Below are positions 1-7,222 of a DNA stretch of 25,058 bases, piece by piece. Under the pieces are notes generated by a model. It ran no database searches. It was not told the origin of the DNA and saw nothing but the letters and a program-made list of their open reading frames with translations. The position numbers and the translations under genes are program-made. Source of the stretch: UBA6165 sp044233745 (lineage in GTDB: Bacteria > Bacteroidota > Bacteroidia > Flavobacteriales_D > Crocinitomicaceae); assembly GCA_044233745.1 (NCBI GenBank), contig JBIIJN010000036.1:1-25058 (forward strand). Reading direction: 5' to 3'. How positions within the stretch are numbered: the stretch's first letter is position 1; each line of letters begins with the position of its first letter.

Positions 1-762
1 CAAACCACACCCAATCCGCCAGTGCAACCTGTGCCCACAAACCCAGAACCAGAAGAAATTGAATGGGTGATTGGTGTGGAGCCTACAAAGCCTGTGGAAC
101 CACCGCAACCCGAAAAACCTGTTGTAAATCCAACACCGAGTCCAGAAAACCAACCTGAAATACCGGCTTTGGCTGATATTCCACAAGAAGACTTCAACCC
201 AGAATACTTTGTGCCCAACAACATTGTGTTTGTGTTGGATGTTTCCGCCTCGATGAACAACGAAAACCGATTGGATTTGATGAAATTGGCACTCATAGAG
301 CTGATGAAATATGTGCGCCCACAAGATAAAATAACAGTTGTTTCTTACGGCAGCAACGCCCAAGTTTTGGTGCCCACAACGAGTGGCGATAAAAAAGACG
401 AAATCATCGACAAGGTGAGTAAATTAAAGGCTGGCGGAATGACCGCTGGTGGACAAGGCATCAAACTGGGCTACAAAATGGCTCAATTCGCCTATATTCC
501 AGGTGGCAACAACCAAATCATTGTAATTACCGATGGCGCCTTCAACAAAGATTCGCAAGACTACGAGCGCACAATCAAGAGAAACACACCTAAGGGCTAT
601 GTGCTATCCGTTGTGGGCATTAAAAACAAGCCAGAAGACGAAGCGATAATGACTGCAGTCGCTTCTATGGGTCAAGGGCGCTTTTTGGGCATCAACAATG
701 TGTTCGACGCCAAAACGAAACTGATTGACGAAATTCGACAAGCTTCTTACGGGAAAAGATAA
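1..762 (+). CDS. von Willebrand factor A domain protein (5' end outside window)
   Basis: The frame is open from base 1, so the gene begins upstream; the first possible internal start is a GTG at 22, which is probably not the true start. The visible 253 residues begin with about 60 residues rich in Pro, Glu and Val, a flexible extracytoplasmic-type linker. A VWA domain follows. The metal-ion-dependent adhesion site is complete: DVSAS (visible residues 80-84), the Thr of GGMTAGG (about 148) and the Asp of VITDG (about 178). Such domains bind a divalent cation and mediate protein-protein contact. In Bacteroidota, similar proteins (YfbK / calcium-activated chloride channel-like) are often surface or periplasmic, but the localisation signal is not visible here. 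The domain runs almost to the C-terminus (ends YGKR), so nothing follows it. The gene is convergent with the next one, with only 4 bases between stops. The domain call is secure; the biological role is unknown. Confidence 0.9.
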   Translation, partial: QTTPNPPVQPVPTNPEPEEIEWVIGVEPTKPVEPPQPEKPVVNPTPSPENQPEIPALADIPQEDFNPEYFVPNNIVFVLDVSASMNNENRLDLMKLALIELMKYVRPQDKITVVSYGSNAQVLVPTTSGDKKDEIIDKVSKLKAGGMTAGGQGIKLGYKMAQFAYIPGGNNQIIVITDGAFNKDSQDYERTIKRNTPKGYVLSVVGIKNKPEDEAIMTAVASMGQGRFLGINNVFDAKTKLIDEIRQASYGKR

Positions 763-766
763 ACCA

Positions 767-1651
767 CTATTTTCCTTCCATATATTCCTGATTGCGTCGC
801 TCATCTTCTGGACTGCCATAAACCGCTGGACATGTACTTTTGCCGCGACTTTTCAATGGATGATAAATTTTCAGTTTAAAAATAAGCGGCTGATAACGGG
901 TAGAAAACCAGTTGATTGATGGTCGTCCGCCATCCCAATTTTGAATACCAAAAACCGGCATCTGCACCATGGGCGTTATATGCCACATATTATAAACACG
1001 GATTCTTATTCCCAATTCATAATGTACTTGTGCCATAAAATTGGTTTCAAATCGCTGGGTACTAGGCAACACAACTGGTTGATAGCCACCATTATCCCCA
1101 GGGGCGTTTCCGAAAATTCGGTAATCCAAATTGATGCCTGGGCCGTGGTCAATAGCCATGCGTTTGTTGAGTTTAATCATATTGTGCACGCCAAAACGTC
1201 CTGAAATGTAGCCCAAGCTCAATTCACCCCTACCTGTTGTGCCATCCGATTCAAGTCCACCAGTTTCATACAAGCGCGTTTCTTCCCATCCACGAAACGT
1301 TTTGATACCTATCGCCCAATCATAGTGGTCGATAATTAAAAAGCTTCTTTTACGAGTTTTGGTGAAATGAAGCATCCCTATCTCGGCCATAAAACGGAAA
1401 TTTCCGCCTGAGCGAAAAAAATACTGTTTTGTAGGATCCACATCTAATATTTGAGCCCTCAATTCGTCTTTGGTTAACAAGGTTGTTGCGCCCAAAGAGA
1501 AAATAATGCCATGTCTGCTGTATTTGGTGCGCATCATATCGATATTCGATTTTCCGTAAAAATCAGATCTCCTTCTTTTTTGGGAAAAAGCACTGTTCAT
1601 AGAAAAGGTGCAAAAAACAAAAGAAATTAAAAGCAATAATTTAGCATTCAT
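767..1651 (-). CDS. Probable outer-membrane beta-barrel protein, function unknown
   Basis: I chose the ATG at 1651, giving 294 aa, because it begins a clean signal peptide: MNAK, then a hydrophobic run, then a cleavage region near AFSQ (about residue 23). An upstream in-frame start at 1768 would add 39 residues without signal character and would overlap the preceding amidohydrolase. The mature part has alternating aromatic and polar residues, many Gly and Tyr/Trp-rich stretches (for example GELSLGYISGRFG) and an early segment GIIFSLGAT. This is typical of small Bacteroidota outer-membrane barrels. The C-terminus is charged and does not end in an aromatic residue. It is the last gene of a minus-strand run with two amidohydrolases (46 nt gap), so it could assist their substrate uptake, but that is only context. 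No family name was recognised with confidence. Confidence 0.75.
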   Translation of the reverse strand: MNAKLLLLISFVFCTFSMNSAFSQKRRRSDFYGKSNIDMMRTKYSRHGIIFSLGATTLLTKDELRAQILDVDPTKQYFFRSGGNFRFMAEIGMLHFTKTRKRSFLIIDHYDWAIGIKTFRGWEETRLYETGGLESDGTTGRGELSLGYISGRFGVHNMIKLNKRMAIDHGPGINLDYRIFGNAPGDNGGYQPVVLPSTQRFETNFMAQVHYELGIRIRVYNMWHITPMVQMPVFGIQNWDGGRPSINWFSTRYQPLIFKLKIYHPLKSRGKSTCPAVYGSPEDERRNQEYMEGK

Positions 1652-1697
1652 GGCAGCAGTTTTAAATGAAATAATGAAAATAAGCATTGGGTTACAC

Positions 1698-2972
1698 TTA
1701 TTTGTTCTTGTATTTGTCGTATAAATCATCTTGATGGTTGCGAATGGATTGTATTTTTCCGTCAACAATTATGGTGCTCACTTGATTGGTGCGCATGTCC
1801 AAAGCGTCACCTTTGCTGATAAACAAGGTGGCTGATTTTCCGACATCGATTGAGCCATATTCCTGATCCACGCCCATTATTTTTGCCGCATTCAATGAAA
1901 TTGCTGCAACAGCTTGTTCAGTTGTTAAGCCATATGTTCTGGCTGTGCCCGCCAAAAAAGGCAAATTTCGGGCATTCATCGCTTCCATGTCGCCTTCGTT
2001 TTGCAAACAGAATAAGATGCCTGCGTTTTGCAGTATTGCCGGCAATTTAAATGGCATATGGATATCATCTTCATCATTTCGGGGCAAATCATGTACGCGA
2101 CCCAACATCACCGGGATTTTCGAATCTCTCAACTGATCAAGAATTAAATAACTATCATAACCGCCAACAATGACAGGGTGTTTGATTTCAAATTTCTTGA
2201 CAAATTGAATCACATCCAATAATTCTTGTGCGCTTGAAGCCCTAAAATATACCCTTTGACTTCCAGTAAAAATTCGCTTCATAGATTCAAAACGCAAGTC
2301 CACTTTCCGGCTTTTATCTTTGGATGAAGCATAGCTTTTCGCTTCGGCAAAAAAGGATTCCAAGGCAACAATTTCGTCTTTATACGACTTGTTTACCCGA
2401 ACTTCGCGCCAACCGTAATGAATAAAGTTAGGCCAATTCAAGTGGATGCCTTCGTCTGCCAAAACCGCAGCATCTTCCCAATTCCAACCAAACAACCGCA
2501 TCACCGATGAACTGCCAGTAACAGCACCACCGCGCGGTGTAGCTTGGGCAAATAAAACGCCATTGGTGCGCACAGTTGCCACCACTTTTGATTCTACATT
2601 AAATGCAATCAATGCACGGATATGTGGGTTAAATTCGCCTACTTCGTAAAAGTCGACTGTGGCGCGCACGGCATCAATTTCTGTTAATCCAAGTGTGATG
2701 TTGGGTGCAAAAAAACCAGGATAAATATGCTGACCCGCAGCGTCAATCACCAAGTCATATTTTTGTTTATCTACGGGAAAGGTCAATGAATTTTTGATGT
2801 GTACAATTTTTCCATTCTCAATACCAATAGAAGCTGTTTCAATGGTGTTGCCATTACCGGCATGTAAAAATCCATTTTCAATGAGGATTTTATTCTGTGC
2901 AAATCCCCAGTTGATGGCTAGCACAAAAAAGAGGCTAACAAAATGTGATTTGATTTTATTCAGGAATGTCAT
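1698..2972 (-). CDS. Secreted amidohydrolase-family protein, metal-site HxH missing
   Basis: I chose the ATG at 2972 (424 aa) because it starts a signal peptide: MTFLNKIK, a hydrophobic stretch, and WGFAQ at about 22-26. Earlier in-frame ATGs at 3014 and 3044 would overlap the upstream gene. The fold is amidohydrolase-like: the N-terminal composite beta domain (KILIENGFLHAG and IENGKIVHI), then VIDAAGQHIYPGF. The C-terminal signature is NAAKIMGVDQEYGSIDVGKSA followed by IIVDGKI. In canonical members PGxID is followed by HxH, two metal ligands. Here the equivalent stretch (residues 85-93) reads PGFFAPNIT, so both His are replaced by Asn and Thr. A catalytic metal site of the usual kind is therefore unlikely, and it may be a non-catalytic partner of the neighbouring 1011-aa protein, whose stop lies 31 nt upstream. 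Family assignment is strong; activity is doubtful. Confidence 0.85.
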   Translation of the reverse strand: MTFLNKIKSHFVSLFFVLAINWGFAQNKILIENGFLHAGNGNTIETASIGIENGKIVHIKNSLTFPVDKQKYDLVIDAAGQHIYPGFFAPNITLGLTEIDAVRATVDFYEVGEFNPHIRALIAFNVESKVVATVRTNGVLFAQATPRGGAVTGSSSVMRLFGWNWEDAAVLADEGIHLNWPNFIHYGWREVRVNKSYKDEIVALESFFAEAKSYASSKDKSRKVDLRFESMKRIFTGSQRVYFRASSAQELLDVIQFVKKFEIKHPVIVGGYDSYLILDQLRDSKIPVMLGRVHDLPRNDEDDIHMPFKLPAILQNAGILFCLQNEGDMEAMNARNLPFLAGTARTYGLTTEQAVAAISLNAAKIMGVDQEYGSIDVGKSATLFISKGDALDMRTNQVSTIIVDGKIQSIRNHQDDLYDKYKNK

Positions 2973-3003
2973 GTGCTGTGCTTTTATACGAAGATTAACG
3001 ATT

Positions 3004-6000
3004 CTAGTGTCCATGATTGTGTGTGTGATGTTCCTCAGTATCACAATGATACAAAGGTTGACGCTTCATTATAAAGCTTACAGGAGTTTCTCCGTTTTTG
3101 GCAGCATCCAACATCAAAGCAATGATGCGCATCCGTTCTTTTTCGTTTCTATTTTGCAACATTTCTTGTCGGCGGATATCGAAAAACAAAATCCCATCGA
3201 TAAAAGTCTGTTCACAAATGGCATTTACCGAAAGTGGATTGTCGGACCAAATCACAATATCAGCGTCTTTTCCCACTTTCAAGCTTCCCATTCTGTTGTC
3301 AACCTTCAACAATTTCGCTGGATTCAAGGTAACCATGCGCCAGGCATCTTGTTCACTCATGCCTCCATATTTAACGCCTTTTGCCGCTTCTTGATTCAGT
3401 CTTCGTCCCATTTCGGCATCGTCAGAATTGATGGCCGTAACCACTCCTCCAGCGTTCATCATACACGCATTCTGAGGAACAGCATCAATCACTTCGTATT
3501 TATATGCCCACCAGTCGGAAAAAGTTGAACCACCTGCACCATGTTGCACCATTTGAGGAATCAACTTATACCCCTCTAATATGTGCGTAAAAGTATTGAC
3601 CTTAAAGCCCATGCTATCAGCAACTTTCATCAACATATTGATTTCACTTTGCACATAGGAATGGCAGGTAATGTGGCGCTCACTATTTAAAATTTCTGCT
3701 AATGCTTCCAATCTCAAATCGCGGCGAAAAAATTTTTTCTTCTTTTTGCTTTCTTCCCATTCCTCAAAGTAATATTTGGCGCGGTAAAAAGCATCGTAAT
3801 ACACTTGTTCTACGCCCATTCTGGTTTGCGGGAATCGGGTGGTATTGAAATCCCCCCAATTGGATTGTTTCACATTTTCTCCCAAAGCAAACTTGATAAA
3901 TTTGGGTGCATCATCGAGCAAAAGCCCTTCGGCATCATAACCCCACTTCAATTTGATAATCGCCGATTGGCCACCAATGGCATTGGCCGAACCGTGCAAC
4001 AACTGCGAGCATGTCACTCCCCCAGCCATTTGTCGGTAAATATTGATGTCGTCTGGGTTAATCACCGTGCCAATTGAAACCTCCGAAGTAATAGACAATC
4101 CACTTTCGTTCACACCGCTAGAAATGGCAATATGTGAATGCTCATCAATGATTCCGGCTGTAACAAATTTACCTTTTCCCTCAATTACAACTGTGCCTTT
4201 GGGAACATTAAACGAGCCTTTGCCCACTTGTTTAATTTTCCCATTTTGAATGAGAATATCGCCATTTTCAATTATACCGTCAGCTTCACCAGTCCACAAA
4301 GTAGCATTTCGAATGAGGTAAGAATCGTGTTTGGCAATGGTATCCAATCCATATGCCATATTGGGAAACCAAAGCTTGTTTAATATAGTGGTGTCTGCTT
4401 CTGACTTAGGTTTTTCTTCACGACGCTCTTCAAACGCTTTGTGGCGAATGGCAGTCCATTTAATGCGCGTGCCATCAGGCATAATACCCTGACCTTCAAT
4501 GGTTCCCAATTTGGGATAAAATAGTCCGTTGAGCAAGACAATTCCGCCATCACCTCCTGTTAATTTAAACGAAAGCGAAACATTTACGCCATCAAATGCA
4601 ATTGTACACGGCGTAGTTAAATCTTTGGCGGCTTTTTCAGTAACCTCAGTTCCTTTAATTACTTCGGCATCAAGTCGATTTTTACCACCCTTAACAAACA
4701 TGGTGTAATAAGCGCCATTCAAATTGATGTTGTAATTGCCTCTGAGTTCCACATTTTGCTGCTCCTTATACACTTTCTTCTTGCCGAGTTGCCAAGTTTC
4801 AAGCAGTTCGGCTTTATGATCTAAAAACGGATTTCCCGAATAAACATGGAAAGAAGCCAAAGCGTTTTCTTTCAAAGAACCCACTAAATCAGCTGCAGCA
4901 ATCCATTGTGCAGGTCGTGATGTAAGCGCTATGTAGGCCTCTTGCCAAGGTAAACCTCGTTGAATAGATTTACGAATGGCTTTCCAGAATTCATCAGCAG
5001 ACTTCAATCCTTTGGCGGTGAAGGAAAACTGCTTTTTTGCACGATAAATGGCGTAAGGATTTGAAGGGGCCAACTCCCAATGTTTCAAAATGTGAAGCGG
5101 AATTTCTTTGGCCACAAAGGCACTTGTAACGTCGATTGGTTCAGGAAAAATAAGCGGCACAATCAAGTCGTGTTTGAGTGCTGCAATTTGTTCAATGCGT
5201 TGGTATTCATCACCCCCACAACGGATAATGCCTTTGAGATTGAACTCGTCAAAAATCTTGGCGGCACGCAAGACCTCTAGGTGATTTTGAACTTCAAAAA
5301 TCATTACACCTTTGAGCTGTTTGGCCAAAGCATCCAAGGAATAGTTGAGCGGTAAATCTTTGCCCATTTCATACCACAAGGCATCAATAATAGCCTGACG
5401 AATCAAAGCAATTGCGCCCATCTGCGACGATGGATACGTTTGTGCCGAATTGCCCTTTTGCAAGCTAAAAAATGACGCTACCTGGTTTCGAACCGCTTGA
5501 ACTTCACGAGCATCACCACCAATGGCAATCAAAGGCGCAAACCCGCGGGCAACGCCATTGGCATGATGCGGGACAACAAAACCAAAGCCCATAGCTTCCA
5601 AACGCGGTTGACCCTCTTCAAACTTAAAGTGGTGCAAAGCGTCATATTCAGAGGCAATGCTCTCATTCCAATAAAATGGACCTAGCTTATTCGATAAAAA
5701 CTGAGGCCAAGGAAGTCGATTCGCGTTGTGGTTGTGAGATTCCTCAATGCCATCATTCGACGACAATTCAACAAAAGCAGCCAAAATTGTCTTTCCACTG
5801 TAGTCATAAACCGGAATGCCCTCTGGAAAATTGAATTTCCCACCGATTTTTGTTATTCGATCACCTTCCACTAAAATCTGACCATTCTCTAGAATCTGAC
5901 CATTTTCCATTATCATGGTCGCATTTTTGATGCCATATTTCCCCGAAGCAGAAGGGGCCGCACCATTATGGGGGCCAGAAACCTGGGCTTGAAACAAAAC

Positions 6001-6039
6001 ATAAAAAGATAAAAAACAGAGGGTTACAATTAAACGCAT
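3004..6039 (-). CDS. Secreted double-module amidohydrolase (1011 aa)
   Basis: The ATG at 6039 begins a signal peptide (MRLIVTLCFLSF, cleavage near FQAQ, residues 16-19). Two amidohydrolase modules follow. The N-terminal module (about 35-420) has the entry motif KNATMIMENGQI, but where HxH is expected it reads KTILAAFVELSSNDG (83-97), so the metal ligands are absent. A linker with a beta-rich segment (about 425-545) leads to the second module (about 575-950). This one has intact landmarks: IIDEHSH (His634, His636), His789/His793 in HITCH, His819 in FTHI and Asp873 in NSDDAE. These match the metal ligands and catalytic Asp of the superfamily. The C-terminal signature NPAKLL...GSLKVGKDADIVIW is present. 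The tail ends in a His-rich patch (six His in the last 14 residues). It is the first gene of a minus-strand run and presumably acts in the periplasm or at the surface on a C-N bond. The substrate cannot be read from sequence. Confidence 0.9.
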   Translation of the reverse strand: MRLIVTLCFLSFYVLFQAQVSGPHNGAAPSASGKYGIKNATMIMENGQILENGQILVEGDRITKIGGKFNFPEGIPVYDYSGKTILAAFVELSSNDGIEESHNHNANRLPWPQFLSNKLGPFYWNESIASEYDALHHFKFEEGQPRLEAMGFGFVVPHHANGVARGFAPLIAIGGDAREVQAVRNQVASFFSLQKGNSAQTYPSSQMGAIALIRQAIIDALWYEMGKDLPLNYSLDALAKQLKGVMIFEVQNHLEVLRAAKIFDEFNLKGIIRCGGDEYQRIEQIAALKHDLIVPLIFPEPIDVTSAFVAKEIPLHILKHWELAPSNPYAIYRAKKQFSFTAKGLKSADEFWKAIRKSIQRGLPWQEAYIALTSRPAQWIAAADLVGSLKENALASFHVYSGNPFLDHKAELLETWQLGKKKVYKEQQNVELRGNYNINLNGAYYTMFVKGGKNRLDAEVIKGTEVTEKAAKDLTTPCTIAFDGVNVSLSFKLTGGDGGIVLLNGLFYPKLGTIEGQGIMPDGTRIKWTAIRHKAFEERREEKPKSEADTTILNKLWFPNMAYGLDTIAKHDSYLIRNATLWTGEADGIIENGDILIQNGKIKQVGKGSFNVPKGTVVIEGKGKFVTAGIIDEHSHIAISSGVNESGLSITSEVSIGTVINPDDINIYRQMAGGVTCSQLLHGSANAIGGQSAIIKLKWGYDAEGLLLDDAPKFIKFALGENVKQSNWGDFNTTRFPQTRMGVEQVYYDAFYRAKYYFEEWEESKKKKKFFRRDLRLEALAEILNSERHITCHSYVQSEINMLMKVADSMGFKVNTFTHILEGYKLIPQMVQHGAGGSTFSDWWAYKYEVIDAVPQNACMMNAGGVVTAINSDDAEMGRRLNQEAAKGVKYGGMSEQDAWRMVTLNPAKLLKVDNRMGSLKVGKDADIVIWSDNPLSVNAICEQTFIDGILFFDIRRQEMLQNRNEKERMRIIALMLDAAKNGETPVSFIMKRQPLYHCDTEEHHTHNHGH

Positions 6040-6142
6040 GGGTAATGGCTTTGCTTAAGATTTGAATCAGCGAATGTAGAAATTTTATTGAAAACTGAGC
6101 TAGCCCAAAGCGAATATAGAAGACAGGGCCCCAGAGCCCAGC

Positions 6143-6172
6143 TTGTTTCTCGAAAAAATAATTTTACATTTG
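6143..6172 (+). promoter_or_regulatory. Putative Bacteroidota promoter for the small membrane protein gene
   Basis: A TTG (6143-6145) lies exactly 19 bases before TACATTTG (6165-6172). This matches the Bacteroidota sigma pattern TTG/TTTG at -33 and TAnnTTTG at -7. It is the best two-box match seen in the window. Transcription would start near 6179, leaving a leader of about 58 nt before the ATG at 6237. Confidence 0.6.
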
Positions 6173-6236
6173 GAAAATCTGGATGACTCCTATCTTCTGT
6201 TAGCCAAGAAAAAACGATGAAAATTACTATAGCCAA

Positions 6237-6524
6237 ATGACAGAGATTTCAAAATATCTAGAAGTGAATAGACGTGTTGATTTGCTTAAAATACTATTGG
6301 CCTATATTCTAATTATCATTGCAGCCTTTTCACCTGTAGCCATTGCTTTCGTTGGCGCAGAAATAGAAAGTGTAATTAAAGGACATCCCGTGCATGAAGG
6401 CAACAGTGGGATAATGGCCATTGGATGGCTCGTTTTGCTCACGTTTCCTGGTGGAATAATTCTAATCGTAATTTGCACAGCCATTTATATCAAAAACGTC
6501 TTTATCTTCATAAAAGGCAAATAA
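6237..6524 (+). CDS. Small two-helix membrane protein, unknown function
   Basis: 95 aa from an ATG at 6237. Two hydrophobic segments are plain, at about residues 17-40 and 59-88. They are separated by a short polar loop containing HPVHEGNSG, and the protein ends in a basic IKGK tail. No known family was recognised. A well-formed promoter (6143-6172) supports it as a real gene rather than a chance frame. It sits alone between the divergent amidohydrolase operon and the rimP cluster. A short upstream frame starting at ATG 6217 (MKITIAK) ends in a TGA that overlaps this start codon (ATGA), which could couple translation but may be coincidence. Confidence 0.6.
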   Translation: MTEISKYLEVNRRVDLLKILLAYILIIIAAFSPVAIAFVGAEIESVIKGHPVHEGNSGIMAIGWLVLLTFPGGIILIVICTAIYIKNVFIFIKGK

Positions 6525-6664
6525 GCTATGTAGCGCAACAGTACTTTTAAAATCTACTGAATTGTTTTGATGCTAAATGCATGTTCAATTGTTCAGCTCT
6601 GCGGTTCAAGTTTTCATTGATTACTACTTTTTCAAAAAAAATGCAATAAATCCAAAAAAAGCAC

Positions 6665-6672
6665 TACTTTTG
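6665..6672 (+). promoter_or_regulatory. Putative -7 element of the rimP-nusA-infB promoter
   Basis: TACTTTTG matches TAnnTTTG exactly. No good TTG lies 19-21 bases upstream, so the -33 half is weak. A start near 6679 would put the whole hairpin at 6701-6726 inside the 5' leader of rimP. The element itself lies in a small inverted repeat (GCAC at 6661-6664, GTGC at 6672-6675). Confidence 0.5.
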
Positions 6673-6700
6673 TGCCATCAAAATAACAATGATAGTGTGA

Positions 6701-6726
6701 GAGGGGACGAAAGTCCCCTCTTTTTT
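6701..6726 (+). terminator. Intrinsic terminator-like hairpin in the rimP leader (possible attenuator)
   Basis: GAGGGGAC (6701-6708) and GTCCCCTC (6713-6720) form a perfect 8-bp stem closed by a GAAA tetraloop (GNRA class). Six T follow (6721-6726). This is a textbook intrinsic terminator on the plus strand only; the reverse strand lacks a U tract after the stem. The rimP ATG follows 10 bases after the T run. Because it lies between the putative promoter and rimP, transcripts must read through it, which suggests attenuation or antitermination. Confidence 0.75.
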
Positions 6727-6736
6727 ATCTCAGCAA

Positions 6737-7213
6737 ATGATAAAAAAAGAAACCATATTGGCCTTGGCCCAAGAGCGCATTGACGAACTCAATCGCGATT
6801 TATTTATTGTGGATTTGACCATCTCATCTTCGTATGTAATTCACTTAGAAATTGACTCTGAAAAGGGCTCGGTTTCTATCGACGATTGCATTCGTGTGTC
6901 AAGAAATATTGAACACAATTTAGACCGCGAAGAGCAAGACTTTGAACTTTCTGTTTCATCAGCAGGCCTTGACAGACCCTTGCGCGTTTGGAAACAATAC
7001 CCAAAAAATATTGGTAGAAGTTTAAAATTGAAAACCACTGATGGTCGCAAATTGGAAGGCGAATTGTTGAAGGTGGAGGCTGATTTTATTGAAATTGGTT
7101 TTGAAGAAACCCTTAAAACAGAGGTCAAAAAGAAAAAAGAAATCGTAAATCAAGTAATCCGTTTGGATTTTGATCATATTCAAGAAGCAAAAGTTGTTGT
7201 ATCCTTTAAATAG
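6737..7213 (+). CDS. rimP: Ribosome maturation factor RimP
   Basis: 158 aa, the usual size. RimP binds free 30S subunits in the cytoplasm and is needed for late 30S assembly around the S12 region. The family signature is present at about residues 68-82: DFELSVSSAGLDRPL, matching the canonical E(V/L)SSPGLDRPL with Ala for Pro. A C-terminal Sm-like beta domain follows (RSLKLKTTDGRKLEGELL). It is followed by nusA after 9 bases, the classic rimP-nusA-infB order that supports the assignment. The leader carries a terminator-like hairpin (6701-6726) and expression is probably controlled there. The ATG at 6737 is the only sensible start. Confidence 0.95.
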   Translation: MIKKETILALAQERIDELNRDLFIVDLTISSSYVIHLEIDSEKGSVSIDDCIRVSRNIEHNLDREEQDFELSVSSAGLDRPLRVWKQYPKNIGRSLKLKTTDGRKLEGELLKVEADFIEIGFEETLKTEVKKKKEIVNQVIRLDFDHIQEAKVVVSFK

Positions 7214-7222
7214 TTTGGAATA

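Larger units (their letters stand above)
6525..6736 (+). other. Intergenic leader region of the rimP cluster
   Basis: These 212 bases hold no convincing gene. The first 130 bases are AT-rich and show no clear signal. A -7 element is at 6665-6672 and a hairpin with a U tract at 6701-6726, immediately before the rimP start at 6737. A 68-codon open frame (6577-6783) crosses it but runs into rimP out of frame and looks non-coding. Confidence 0.6.

Noticed and set aside
1698..3044. Start of the second amidohydrolase at ATG 3044.
   Set aside because: It would place 24 polar residues before the signal peptide and overlap the upstream gene by 41 bases; ATG 2972 is preferred.
2794..3528. A 244-codon plus-strand open frame opposite the amidohydrolase junction.
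   Set aside because: It lies antisense to two well-supported genes, has no signal or domain pattern, and is explained by codon bias on the other strand.
6030..6236. A 68-codon minus-strand frame overlapping the start of the double amidohydrolase.
   Set aside because: It covers the promoter region of the divergent gene and ends inside the amidohydrolase signal peptide in another frame; no coding features.
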